A stretch of 64,000 nt of DNA, taken from contig NZ_JACDUR010000003.1 in the NCBI RefSeq assembly GCF_013761175.1, positions 248,001-312,000 on the forward strand, in the 5' to 3' direction. Shown here one piece after another: positions 41,286 to 54,175 of this stretch. Made by a program: the position numbers and the translations under genes. The DNA is from Nonomuraea soli. GTDB taxonomy: Bacteria > Actinomycetota > Actinomycetes > Streptosporangiales > Streptosporangiaceae. Positions within the stretch are counted from its first letter, which is position 1. Each line of letters starts with the position of its first letter. The notes under the pieces are model-generated. The model saw only the letters and a list, made by a program, of their open reading frames with translations. It was not told where the DNA came from and did no database searches.

Positions 41286-42122
41286 ATGCTCGCTGACATC
41301 GTCGACCACCTCCGCTGCCCGGTCTGCCACGACCCGGTACGGCTCGCGGACGGCGCGGTGCGATGCCCCCGGCGACACGCCTTCGACGTGGCGCGGCAGG
41401 GATATGTGAGCTTCCTGGCCGGTTCCCAGGCGCCGGGAACCGCCGACACCCCCGAGATGGTCGCCGCCCGCGCCGACTTCCTCGCCGCAGGGCACTACGC
41501 CCCCCTCGCCACCGAGCTTTCGGAGCTCGCCGCGAAAGCCGTCCACGGCTCCCCGGTCGTCGTCGACGCCGGAGCCGGTACCGGCTACTACCTCGCCGCC
41601 GTGCTCGACGGCCTGCCCGGAGCCACGGGCATCGCCTTCGACATCTCCAAGCACGCGATCAAGCGCGCCGCCAGGGCCCACGAGCGCCTGGGCGCCTTCG
41701 TCGCGGACGTCTGGAAGCCGCTCCCCATCGCCGACAACGCCGCTGACCTGCTGCTCGACGTCTTCGCCCCGCGCAACGGCCCGGAGTTCCTCCGCGTGCT
41801 CAGACCGGGCGGCAGGCTGGTGGTCGTGACACCGGGAAGGTCACATCTCAGTCCCCTGGTTGACGAACTGGGTCTGTTGTCGGTTGATGATGCAAAGGAG
41901 CAGCGGATCTCCCGGAGCCTGGCCGGTTTCACCGAGGTCGGGAGGCGGACCGTGAGGGCCGGGATGCTGCTCGGCAGCGCGGAGATCGTTCAGGTGGTGG
42001 CGATGGGACCAAGCGCGTGGCACACCGACATGTCAGGGCTCAAGGAACGCCTGGCGAAAAATCATGGCAAGGTAGCGGTGGAGGCCGAGTTTCACCTGTC
42101 TACCTTCGAAGCCCTAGCATGA
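41286..42122 (+). CDS. 23S rRNA (guanine-N1) methyltransferase, RlmA/TlrB-like
   Basis: SAM-dependent methyltransferase of 278 residues. An N-terminal zinc-binding site (CPVCHDPV and CPRRHAFD, about residues 11-31) precedes the SAM-binding VDAGAGTGYYLAAVLD (about residue 92). This is the layout of RlmA(I), RlmA(II) and the tylosin-resistance enzyme TlrB, which methylate G745/G748 in 23S rRNA helix 35. It could be the housekeeping RlmA or a resistance enzyme. The 10-base gap to the Rho paralogue suggests one transcript. Confidence 0.85.
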   Translation: MLADIVDHLRCPVCHDPVRLADGAVRCPRRHAFDVARQGYVSFLAGSQAPGTADTPEMVAARADFLAAGHYAPLATELSELAAKAVHGSPVVVDAGAGTGYYLAAVLDGLPGATGIAFDISKHAIKRAARAHERLGAFVADVWKPLPIADNAADLLLDVFAPRNGPEFLRVLRPGGRLVVVTPGRSHLSPLVDELGLLSVDDAKEQRISRSLAGFTEVGRRTVRAGMLLGSAEIVQVVAMGPSAWHTDMSGLKERLAKNHGKVAVEAEFHLSTFEALA

Positions 42123-42281
42123 TCAAGACCCCTTTCTTGACTGACTGGTGTGGCTGATGTTACTGATGGGCGGTTTGAGGAGTAATTTCCTCATATTCCC
42201 GCACAATCACCACATCTTCTCTGGCCTCAGGCGCAATACTGGACGGCAACCTAGGCCGGGCCAGAGGAGGGAACGCGGCTG

Positions 42282-44036
42282 ATGAAGGCCGAGGAACGCT
42301 GGCAAGCCAGGTTCCGGGCTCCCCGGATGACGCTGCCCACCTGGGCACGTCAGGCCCCGAACCGAGCGATCTATCGCTGCGACGCCTCCGGCACCTGGGA
42401 GATCTACGCCTGGGACCGCACCACCGGCGCCACCCGCCAGGTCACCGACCAGCCCGCGGGTACGACCGAGTACGCCGCGATCGACCCCACGGGCCAGTGG
42501 ATCTACTGGTTCCGCGGCATCGACGGCGACGAGCTGGGCATGTGGATGCGCCAGCCGTTCCGCGGCGGGCCCGACGAGGTCGTCGCGCCCGGCGTGGAGA
42601 TCGGCCAGCCGGGAGGCCTGGCCGTGTCGGCCACCGGCGTGGCGGTCATCAGCCTCGCGCACGGCGGCTACTTCGCCACCTACCAGATCCGCCCCGGAGA
42701 GCAGCCACGCGCTCTCTACGAGCACTCGGAGGCCGCCTGGGTCACCGACATGACCCTCGACGGCGAGCTGGTCGCGCTCAACCACACCGAGGACGGCGAC
42801 TTCCGCCACCCGGCGCTGCGCGTGGTGCGCCAGGACGGCCAGGTGGTGGGCGAGCTGTCCGACCCGGGCAAGGCCGTACGCGGCATGAGTTTCTCGCCCG
42901 TGCTGGGCGACCGGCGCCTGCTGGCGCTGCACGAGCGGCGCCGCCGTAGCGAGCCCCTCGTGTGGGACCCGGTCACCGATGAGCGCCGCGAGATCTGGCT
43001 GAAGGACTCGGGCGAGCTGAGCGCCGAGTGGTACGCCGACGGCCGGGCGCTGCTCATCAGGCGCGAGGAGCGGGCACGCACCTACCTTCACCGCTACGAC
43101 CTGGCCGGCGGCGGCCTGACCCCCATCGACACCCCGCACGGCGTCATCGACGAGGCCCGGCCGCGCCCCGGCGGCCAGGTGGAGTACTCCTGGTCCAGCG
43201 GCTCGCGCCCGCCGGTCATCCGCTCGACGACCGGCCAGCTGGTCATGCAGGGCGGCCCGTCCGCTCCGCCGAGCGTGCCCGTCGAGGACATCGACGTCGA
43301 GGGCGAGGGCGGGCGCATCCACGCGCTCGTCTCGCGTCCCGAGCACGGTTCCGGGCCGCACCCGGCCGTCTTCCTGCTGCACCGCGGGCCGTGGCTGCAC
43401 GACAACGACTCGTTCTCCCCCGAGGTAGCGGCGTGGGTCGACGCCGGATTCGCCGTGGTGCGGGTCAACTACCGGGGTTCGACCGGGTACGGCGCGGCCT
43501 GGCGTGACGCGCTGCACGGCGAGGTGGGCCACATCGAGCTGAGCGATGCGGCGGCGGTGCGCCAGCACCTGGTCACCCGCGGCATCATCGACCCCGACCG
43601 CACCGCGCTGAGCGGCCGGCTGTGGGGCGGCTTCCTGACCCTGCTGGGTCTGGGCACCCAGCCGGAGTTGTGGGCGGCGGGCATCGCGAACATGCCCATC
43701 GGCTGCTGCGTCACCGCCTACGAGGACGCCACCGAGGGTCTGCGCGCGTTGTACCGCTCGGTGTTCGGCGGCTCGCCGACCGAGCAGCCCGAACGGTACG
43801 CCGCCAGCTCGCCCATCACCTACGTCGACCGGATCAAGCAGCCCGTGCTGATCCTGGCCAGCGAGACCGAGAAGGTCATCACGACCAGGCAGCTCGAGAA
43901 GTACATCGCCAAGCTCGCCGAGCACAGCCGCGAGCACGACGTCTACATGTACGAGTCGGGCCGCCGCTCGCTCGTCGTCGGCGAGCGCATCGCCCAGCTG
44001 AGCGCGCAGCTGGAGTTCGCCCGCAAGCACATCTGA
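42282..44036 (+). CDS. S9 prolyl-oligopeptidase-like protein, catalytic triad lost
   Basis: Protein of 584 residues with the S9 layout: an N-terminal beta-propeller-like half and a C-terminal alpha/beta-hydrolase half. The nucleophile elbow, normally GxSxGG, reads GRLWGG, so the serine is Leu447. The expected catalytic histidine near the C-terminus is replaced in ESGRRS (Arg561), and the acidic position is altered in LASETEKV. The oxyanion-side HGGP is HRGP. The frame is intact and codon use is like its neighbours, so this is a probable pseudoenzyme rather than a decayed gene. An AGAGGAGGG site precedes the ATG. Role unknown. Confidence 0.88.
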   Translation: MKAEERWQARFRAPRMTLPTWARQAPNRAIYRCDASGTWEIYAWDRTTGATRQVTDQPAGTTEYAAIDPTGQWIYWFRGIDGDELGMWMRQPFRGGPDEVVAPGVEIGQPGGLAVSATGVAVISLAHGGYFATYQIRPGEQPRALYEHSEAAWVTDMTLDGELVALNHTEDGDFRHPALRVVRQDGQVVGELSDPGKAVRGMSFSPVLGDRRLLALHERRRRSEPLVWDPVTDERREIWLKDSGELSAEWYADGRALLIRREERARTYLHRYDLAGGGLTPIDTPHGVIDEARPRPGGQVEYSWSSGSRPPVIRSTTGQLVMQGGPSAPPSVPVEDIDVEGEGGRIHALVSRPEHGSGPHPAVFLLHRGPWLHDNDSFSPEVAAWVDAGFAVVRVNYRGSTGYGAAWRDALHGEVGHIELSDAAAVRQHLVTRGIIDPDRTALSGRLWGGFLTLLGLGTQPELWAAGIANMPIGCCVTAYEDATEGLRALYRSVFGGSPTEQPERYAASSPITYVDRIKQPVLILASETEKVITTRQLEKYIAKLAEHSREHDVYMYESGRRSLVVGERIAQLSAQLEFARKHI

Positions 44037-44131
44037 CAGATCGTCAACAGTTACCCCCTCCGACCTCATTGAACGTCGGCCCTCCGGCCTGCCAGCATCG
44101 CGCCACCCCAGCGCCCTCCGGAGGGTTGAAC

Positions 44132-45637
44132 GTGACAACAACCGCTGAGCACACGCCAGAGGTCAACCGCCTCAAGAAGAACGCGGTAGGCCTCGTCGGC
44201 GTCATATTCATGGCCGTGGCCACCGCCGCGCCCATCACCGCGATGACCGGAAACGTCCCGATGGTCGTGGGCTTCGGCAACGGCCTCGGCGTTCCCGCCG
44301 CCTACCTGTTCGCCACCGTCGTGCTGACCATCTTCAGCGTCGGCTACACCGCGATGGCCAAGCACATCACCGCCGCGGGCGCCTTCTACGGCTACATCTC
44401 GCACGGCCTGGGCCAGGTCGCGGGCATGGTCGCCGGACTGCTGGCGACCATGGCCTACGTGGTCTTCGAGGCCTCGATCATCGGCTTCTTCGCCTACTCG
44501 GCGCACGACCTGTTCAAGACCATGGCGGGCGTGGAGATCCACTGGCTGATCTTCGCCGTCGTCGGGCTGGCGCTCAACGCCGTCCTGAGCTACTTCGACA
44601 TCAACCTGACCGCCAAGGTGCTCGGCGTCTTCCTGATCACCGAGATCGCGATGCTCGGGGCGGTCGCCCTGGGCACCCTGGTCACCGGCGGCGGCCCCGA
44701 CGGCCTGATGGCCGAGACGCTCAACCCGGTCAACGCCTTCACCGTCACCGGCCTGGCCGAGGGCGCCGTGGGCCTGGGCCTGTTCATGTGCTTCTGGTCG
44801 TGGGTGGGCTTCGAGTCGACCGCCATGTACGGCGAGGAGTCGCGCGAGCCCAAGCGCATCATCCCGATCGCCACGCTCGTGTCGGTGGTCGGCATCGGCC
44901 TGTTCTACACCTTCGTCTCGTGGATGACGGTCGCCGCGAACGGCAAGGGCGCGACCGCCCTGGCGGCCGAGTCGTTCGCCGAGATCTTCTTCAAGCCCGC
45001 CGGCGAGCTCTTCGGAGCCTGGTCGGTCGGCCTGTTCAAGATCCTCATCCTGACCGGCTCGTTCGCCTGCGCGATGGCCTTCCACAACTGCGCCTCCCGC
45101 TACCTCTACGCGATCGGCCGCGAGAACCTCATCCCCGGTACGGCACGCACGCTGGGCCGTACGCACCCGGTCCACGGCTCGCCGCACATCGCCGGTTTCG
45201 TGCAGACGGGCGTCTCCCTCGTCCTCGTGGTGGCCTTCTTCGCCGCAGGCATGGACCCCTACCTGCACCTGTACACGCTGCTGGCGGTCCTGGGCACGAT
45301 GGCGATCCTCATCGTGCAGACCATGTGCTCGTTCGCGGTCATCGGCTACTTCCACGTCAAGAAGAAGCACCAGGAGACGGCGAACACCTGGCGCACCCTG
45401 ATCGCGCCGCTGGCCGGCGGCCTGCTCATGGGCTACGTGGTGGTCCTGCTGCTGCAGAACCAGAAGGCGGCCGCGGGAGCCGCCGCCGAGTCGGCGCTGT
45501 TCACCGCCATCCCGTGGATCGTGATCGGGTTCGCGGTGGCCGGCGCGGCCCTGGCGCTCTACCTCAAGGCCCGGCGCCCGGACCGCTACCGGCTCATCGG
45601 CCGCATCGTCCTGGAGGACACGGTCGAGCGCGACTGA
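44132..45637 (+). CDS. APC-family amino acid permease
   Basis: Membrane transporter of 501 residues with about twelve hydrophobic segments, of the amino acid-polyamine-organocation superfamily. The N-terminal VGLVGVIFMAVATAAPITAM and the mid-protein WSWVGFESTAMYGEES match the conserved substrate and cation regions. The GTG at 44132 has a GGAGGG site 7 bases upstream, preferred to the longer frame. It lies 95 bases downstream of the S9-like gene on the same strand, with the end overlapping no other gene. Substrate unknown. Confidence 0.9.
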   Translation: MTTTAEHTPEVNRLKKNAVGLVGVIFMAVATAAPITAMTGNVPMVVGFGNGLGVPAAYLFATVVLTIFSVGYTAMAKHITAAGAFYGYISHGLGQVAGMVAGLLATMAYVVFEASIIGFFAYSAHDLFKTMAGVEIHWLIFAVVGLALNAVLSYFDINLTAKVLGVFLITEIAMLGAVALGTLVTGGGPDGLMAETLNPVNAFTVTGLAEGAVGLGLFMCFWSWVGFESTAMYGEESREPKRIIPIATLVSVVGIGLFYTFVSWMTVAANGKGATALAAESFAEIFFKPAGELFGAWSVGLFKILILTGSFACAMAFHNCASRYLYAIGRENLIPGTARTLGRTHPVHGSPHIAGFVQTGVSLVLVVAFFAAGMDPYLHLYTLLAVLGTMAILIVQTMCSFAVIGYFHVKKKHQETANTWRTLIAPLAGGLLMGYVVVLLLQNQKAAAGAAAESALFTAIPWIVIGFAVAGAALALYLKARRPDRYRLIGRIVLEDTVERD

Positions 45638-45681
45638 CGAGCGGCGGGCGGCTCCTCGACCGCGAGGGCCGCCCTGGTCCG

Positions 45682-46107
45682 TCAGTTCAGCCGGTAGAAG
45701 TTGCGATAGTGGTCCGGCGTGAACCAGGTCGCGCCGGTGGCGCGGTTGACCACGATCCGCAGGGCGTCGCGGCGGGCGCCCCTGTCACGCGAGTAGAGGT
45801 CGTACTCGTAGTAGGTGGCCGCCACGGGCAGCTGGCGCTCGCGGTTGTAATGGCGCCCGCCCGTGAAGTTGTACAGGCCGGTGGGGCTCCAGTAGTACCA
45901 GCCTCGGCTGGTCGGGAAGCCCAGGGCCGCCCAGCCGGCGCGCGCGGTCCGCGCGTCGTCGCACCTGGCGATCGTGCAGGTGGGGTAGACCGCGGCCGAG
46001 GCCGGTGCCGATGTCGGCACGGTGAAGGCGAACACCGTGGTGAGGACGAGCAGGAATCTGGTCAGCCGGGGCAGACGCAACTGAGCCTCCGTGTCGCTGG
46101 GGATCAT
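45682..46107 (-). CDS. Secreted guanyl-specific ribonuclease (N1/T1/barnase family)
   Basis: Extracellular ribonuclease of 141 residues with a signal peptide (LTRFLLVLTTVFAFTV, cleavage near APASAAV). The fold matches RNase Sa and relatives: FTGGRHYNRERQLP, then YYEYDLYSRDRGARRD and TPDHYRNFYRLN. The catalytic set aligns with RNase Sa: Glu in YYEYD, the two Arg in RGARR/RI and the His in DHY. It cleaves single-stranded RNA after guanosine. No barstar-like inhibitor gene is nearby, so host protection would rely on secretion. It could be a nutrient-scavenging or competition enzyme. Confidence 0.9.
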   Translation of the reverse strand: MIPSDTEAQLRLPRLTRFLLVLTTVFAFTVPTSAPASAAVYPTCTIARCDDARTARAGWAALGFPTSRGWYYWSPTGLYNFTGGRHYNRERQLPVAATYYEYDLYSRDRGARRDALRIVVNRATGATWFTPDHYRNFYRLN

Positions 46108-46306
46108 GCCGTGCCCTTAGACGATCGCTCCATGGCAACGCACTGCGAAGAACACTTGCGCAAATCGGCATAGCTGGCGGGGACCTTCGTACAGAGTCGG
46201 CAATCCGCTCATCAGACCTTCATCAACCCGCTTCATTTGTCCAGATTTGTCCCTAATCATCGATGGGGTGCACCCGACCGCGGTGCGATGAACTGGGGGA
46301 ATCATC

Positions 46307-46708
46307 ATGGGTCTCGCCCTTCGTGCGGTAGCCGGCGCCACCCTTGCCGGGGCTGTCACGCTCGCCGGCCTCGTCGCAGGACCGGCGTCGGCGGCCACCG
46401 CCACGCCCACACCGACGCCGACGCCCACGTCGACGACGACCGGGTCGGCACCGGCCGCACCGTCCGCCGAGGCCAGCCCGACCACCACGGCGATCTGCCG
46501 CTACTACGTGGACGCCGACAAGCCGATCCCGGTCAAGTCGGGCCCCGGCAAGAAGTACACGACCCAGGCCTGGATCTCTCCCGACCGCGAGCGCCCGGTC
46601 TTCGGCACCTGCGCGGAACCCGGCACCGGACCGTCGCACTGGGTGAAGATCAGCCAGGGCAACTACAAGGGCGGCTGGGTCTGGCGCAACTGGCTCGACC
46701 CGGTGTGA
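46307..46708 (+). CDS. Secreted protein with SH3-like domain
   Basis: Protein of 133 residues with a signal peptide (about residues 1-29, GPASA-ATA), a Thr/Pro-rich linker (TPTPTPTPTS) and a C-terminal about 65-residue domain (ICRYYVDADKPIPVKSGPGK, then SHWVKISQGNYKGGWVWRNWLDP). The domain resembles bacterial SH3 (SH3b) modules of secreted actinomycete proteins. Function unknown. A GGGGGA site is 6 bases before the ATG. Confidence 0.75.
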   Translation: MGLALRAVAGATLAGAVTLAGLVAGPASAATATPTPTPTPTSTTTGSAPAAPSAEASPTTTAICRYYVDADKPIPVKSGPGKKYTTQAWISPDRERPVFGTCAEPGTGPSHWVKISQGNYKGGWVWRNWLDPV

Positions 46709-46748
46709 GTTGCCCTGACACCGGCGGCAGGGTTCTAGTGTCGCCGGC

Positions 46749-47615
46749 ATGAAGTTCGGCATCAGCTACAGCACGCCCTACCACGGCATCGATCCCGACC
46801 GGATCACGGCCTACGCGCAGGACGCGGAGGAGTGCGGCTTCGAGTCCTTCTACGTGCCCGAGCACATCGTGCTCTACAAGGGCGCGATGGTCGGGCGCTA
46901 CGAGCTGCCGCCCGCTCTGCCATACCTCGACCCGCTCGACACGCTGGGCTTCGTGGCGGCGTCGACGCGTCGCATCCTGCTCGGCACGGGCGTGTTGCTG
47001 CTGCCGTACCACCATCCGGTCGTCCTGGCCAAGCGGCTGGCCACCGTCGACGTGCTGTCGAAGGGGCGCATGCGGCTGCTGACCGTGGGACTCGGCGCGC
47101 TGCCGGGCGAGGCAGCGGCCGTGGGGGCCGACTTCGCCACGCGCGGACGGCGCGCCGACGAGGCCATCGACGTCCTGCGCCTGCTGTGGGAGGGCGGCGA
47201 GGACGGCGTCGCCTTCGGCGGGGAGTTCTTCTCCTTCGAGGGGCTCGTGCAGTTTCCCAGGCCGCTGGGCAGGCTGCCGATCCACGTCGGCGGGTCCAGC
47301 CCGGCGGCCGCGCGGCGCGCGGGGCGGCGTGGAGACGGGTTCTTCCCGGGCGGCGCGCTCACCGCCGCGGAGCGGGCCGCGCAGTGGGAGATCGCCCGAT
47401 CGGCGGCCGTGGAGGCGGGGCGGGATCCTGACGCGCTGGAGTACACCAGGACCGGGTCGATCGACATCACGCCCGAGCAGGTCGAGGCGCTCGCCCGGCA
47501 GGGGGTCACCCGCATCGTGGTGAGCGCCACCGCCGATGAGCCGTCGGCCCGCCGCGAGGAGATGGCCGCATTCGCGGAACGCTTCGGCCTGCGAGACCAG
47601 CCGACCTCGCCGTAG
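46749..47615 (+). CDS. LLM-class (F420-dependent-type) oxidoreductase
   Basis: Flavin/F420-type oxidoreductase of 288 residues of the luciferase-like monooxygenase superfamily. Typical markers are LGTGVLLLPYHHPVVLAKRLAT and VGLGALPGEAAAVGADFATR, with the ending RQGVTRIVVS. The family catalyses hydride transfer or oxygenation with many substrates. The present substrate is unknown. It is 40 bases downstream of the SH3-like gene and its stop is 20 bases from the convergent phosphatase gene. Confidence 0.88.
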   Translation: MKFGISYSTPYHGIDPDRITAYAQDAEECGFESFYVPEHIVLYKGAMVGRYELPPALPYLDPLDTLGFVAASTRRILLGTGVLLLPYHHPVVLAKRLATVDVLSKGRMRLLTVGLGALPGEAAAVGADFATRGRRADEAIDVLRLLWEGGEDGVAFGGEFFSFEGLVQFPRPLGRLPIHVGGSSPAAARRAGRRGDGFFPGGALTAAERAAQWEIARSAAVEAGRDPDALEYTRTGSIDITPEQVEALARQGVTRIVVSATADEPSARREEMAAFAERFGLRDQPTSP

Positions 47616-47635
47616 AACCGGAGGCGGCCGTACGG

Positions 47636-49171
47636 CTAGCGCTCGGCTCGTAGCACCAGGATCGCCTGGTCGTCGGCGCTGGGTTCGGGGGCGAAGTCGG
47701 CGGCACCGCGGCGGATGCGCTCGGCCACGGCACGCGCCGACAGCCCCGCGCACTCGGCGAGCATCTTGCCCAGCCCGCCCTCGTCATCGAGCAACCGTCC
47801 GCCGCTGCGCCGTTCCGTCACCCCGTCGGTGACGGCCAGCAGCACGTCGTCGGGATCGAGGTGCACCGTGTCGGCCTCGAAGACCACCTCGGGGAAGACC
47901 CCGAGCAGCGACTGCGGCGTCGTCACCGGCTCGACCACCCCACTGGGGCGCAACCGCAGCGCCTCGGGGTGACCGGCCGACACCATGCGCAGCTCCAGCC
48001 CCGACTCGCCCGGCGTGATCTCGCCGTGGAGCAGGGTGAGGAATCGGGCACGCTCGCCCTCCTCCAGGATCGCCTGGTTGAGCCGCCCCAGCACGGCGGC
48101 CACGCCGTACCCCTCGCGGGCCAGCAGGCGCAGCGTGTGGCGGGCCAGCCCGGTGACGGCGGCGGCCTCGGGGCCGGTGCCGCACACGTCGCCGATGGCG
48201 AAGCGCCAGGAGCCGTCACCGGCCTTGAACAGGTCGTAGAAGTCGCCGCCGACCTCGTTGCCCTCGCCCGCGGGCTCGTAGATGACGCCGTAGTCGAGGC
48301 CGGGCACGACGGGCTCGCTCGGCGGCAGCAGGCTGCGCTGCAGGGCGCGGCGGGCGGCCGCCTGCTCGGCGTAGAGCCGGGCGTTGTCGAGGGCCAGGGC
48401 GGCGCGGCGGGAGATGTCTTCGGCGAACTGGACGGTCTCGTCGGGGAACCGGTCGGGCCTGCCCAGGCACATCACGCCGAGGGCGCGCCCGCGCGCGATG
48501 AGCGGCACCGACACGACCTGGGAGTCGCCCAGGTGCGCGACCGAGATGCCGCGGGGCACGACGAAGCCGGTCAGCATGGCGCGCAGGTCGTCGTTGCGCG
48601 ACTCGTCGGAGTGCCACAGGTAGGCCAGGTTGGCCGGGGCGGAGGCGGACTCGATCGTGTAGACGGCGCACCAGGTGGCCAGGCGGGGCACGACGATCTG
48701 GGCGATGATGGCCGGGACCATGCCGGGGTCGAGCGTTCCGGCGAGCAGGTCGCTGGCGTCGGCGAGGAACCCCAGCCAGTGGGGGCCGCGCGAGGTCTCC
48801 TCCGACCATTCGGCCAGCACCGGCTCGGGCGGGCCCGGTAGGGCGATCCTTGCCCAATGGACACGGGATTCGCCCGCGAAGGTGATCCCCCACTCCTCGA
48901 CGTCGGCGGTCGGCCCTTTGGGGTCGGAGTCGTGGGAGACATGCTGGCGCAGCTCGACCTGGACGGCGTCGCCCAGGTGCTTCCAAATGATCTCGAAAGG
49001 CTCGTTGGCCACCTGTGTCACCAGGTCACCCGCCACCTGCTCGGCGACACGCAGCACCGGAGCGGCGGCCCACGCCGTCATCACCTCACGTGTGAAACGC
49101 TGCGCAGAGGGCACAGCGCTGTCGCCAGGAGCGAAGGTGGCAGCCAGGAGAGCACGAGTAGAACCAGTCAT
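47636..49171 (-). CDS. GAF-domain PP2C/SpoIIE phosphatase
   Basis: Signalling phosphatase of 511 residues. The N-terminal part has a GAF-like sensor domain (VPRLATWCAVYTIESASAPA ... VVSVPLIARGRALGVMCLGR). The C-terminal domain is a SpoIIE/PP2C-type Ser/Thr phosphatase (AGEGNEVGGDFYDLF, GDVCGTGPEAAAV, VSAGHPEALRL, DGVTERR). It probably dephosphorylates an anti-sigma-factor antagonist, controlling an alternative sigma factor. The start is the ATG at 49171 (MTGSTRALLA), preceded by GGAG. The longer frame to 49291 is unlikely. It is divergent from the poly-HAMP kinase. Confidence 0.9.
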   Translation of the reverse strand: MTGSTRALLAATFAPGDSAVPSAQRFTREVMTAWAAAPVLRVAEQVAGDLVTQVANEPFEIIWKHLGDAVQVELRQHVSHDSDPKGPTADVEEWGITFAGESRVHWARIALPGPPEPVLAEWSEETSRGPHWLGFLADASDLLAGTLDPGMVPAIIAQIVVPRLATWCAVYTIESASAPANLAYLWHSDESRNDDLRAMLTGFVVPRGISVAHLGDSQVVSVPLIARGRALGVMCLGRPDRFPDETVQFAEDISRRAALALDNARLYAEQAAARRALQRSLLPPSEPVVPGLDYGVIYEPAGEGNEVGGDFYDLFKAGDGSWRFAIGDVCGTGPEAAAVTGLARHTLRLLAREGYGVAAVLGRLNQAILEEGERARFLTLLHGEITPGESGLELRMVSAGHPEALRLRPSGVVEPVTTPQSLLGVFPEVVFEADTVHLDPDDVLLAVTDGVTERRSGGRLLDDEGGLGKMLAECAGLSARAVAERIRRGAADFAPEPSADDQAILVLRAER

Positions 49172-49291
49172 TGCTCCGTGCCTACCACACTTCCCGTTGA
49201 CATGGGGTAAATCCAAGGACAGGACTGGTGGCAAGCGATCGTGACAGACTGGCATCACTCGCGGCTGCACCCCGGGAGTGAAGGAGGTCAC

Positions 49292-53443
<4,152 letters not shown>

Positions 53444-53447
53444 TCAC

Positions 53448-54080
53448 ATGCCGGATCGCGCGAAGATCCTCCTGGTCGACGACCGCGAGGAGAACCTGAT
53501 CGCCCTGGAGGCGATCCTCAGCTCGCTCGACCTGGTGCCGGTGCGGGCACGGTCGGGCGAGGAGGCCCTGAAGGCGCTGCTCGGCACCGAGTTCGCCCTC
53601 ATCCTGCTCGACGTGCGCATGCCGGGCATGGACGGGTTCGAGACCGCCGCCCACATCAAGCGGCGCGAGCGCACCAGGAACATCCCGATCATCTTCCTGA
53701 CGGTCGTCGACAGCGCCCCCGACTACGCCTTCCGCGGCTATGCCGCGGGCGCGGTCGACTACCTGACCAAGCCCTTCGACCCCTGGGTGCTGCGCGCCAA
53801 GGTTCAGGTCTTCGTCGAGCTCTACAACATGAACCGGCGCCTGGCCGAGCAGGCGCTGCTGCTGCGCGAGCGCCTCACCGGCGAGCTGCCTCCCGGTGAG
53901 CCCCAGGACCAGGCGACGGTGCTGCCGGAGCTGGCACGACGGCTGTCGGCCGTGGAGGAGGAGCTGGCGCGGGTGCGTGAGCAGGCCCGGAAATCGGGCG
54001 ACTCCTCGACGTCGTCGGCGATCAGTGACCTCACAGAAAGGGTCGCCCACCTGCGAGCGGGTTTTGACGCCCTGACTTGA
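53448..54080 (+). CDS. Response regulator (receiver domain with C-terminal coiled coil)
   Basis: Protein of 210 residues. The receiver domain has the acidic pair in LLVDDREEN, the phosphorylated Asp in [11 protein letters not shown] and lysine in TKPFDPWVL. The C-terminal about 80 residues are charged and helical ([20 protein letters not shown]) and carry no recognisable DNA-binding motif. It is translated together with the poly-HAMP kinase and probably relays its signal by protein contacts. The ATG at 53448 lies 5 bases after the kinase stop. A small hairpin follows its stop (54076-54094). Confidence 0.9.
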   Translation: MPDRAKILLVDDREENLIALEAILSSLDLVPVRARSGEEALKALLGTEFALILLDVRMPGMDGFETAAHIKRRERTRNIPIIFLTVVDSAPDYAFRGYAAGAVDYLTKPFDPWVLRAKVQVFVELYNMNRRLAEQALLLRERLTGELPPGEPQDQATVLPELARRLSAVEEELARVREQARKSGDSSTSSAISDLTERVAHLRAGFDALT

Positions 54081-54094
54081 CCAGACGTGTCAAG
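54076..54094 (+). terminator. Hairpin after kinase-regulator pair
   Basis: CTTGAC / GTCAAG inverted repeat with a 7-base loop overlaps the response-regulator stop codon and is followed by AAAAAT. It is a weak terminator candidate. Confidence 0.45.
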
Positions 54095-54140
54095 AAAAAT
54101 CCGAGAAGGGCCTGTTAACACAGGAGAAACGTTGGTAATT

Positions 54141-54154
54141 TGGGAGCGCTCTCA
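54141..54154 (+). promoter_or_regulatory. CebR-type palindrome before the LacI regulator
   Basis: TGGGAGCGCTCTCA matches the CebR consensus TGGGAGCGCTCCCA at 13 of 14 positions, and lies 21 bases before the ATG of the LacI-family gene. CebR is the cellobiose-responsive LacI repressor of Streptomyces, known to bind this palindrome. Position suggests autoregulation. Confidence 0.75.
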
Positions 54155-54175
54155 AGATCTCGGGTAGGGTGCGCG

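Noticed and set aside
49172..49291. Open frames between the divergent phosphatase and kinase starts.
   Set aside because: They are upstream extensions of the two real genes. The AAGGAGGT site fixes the kinase start at 49292.
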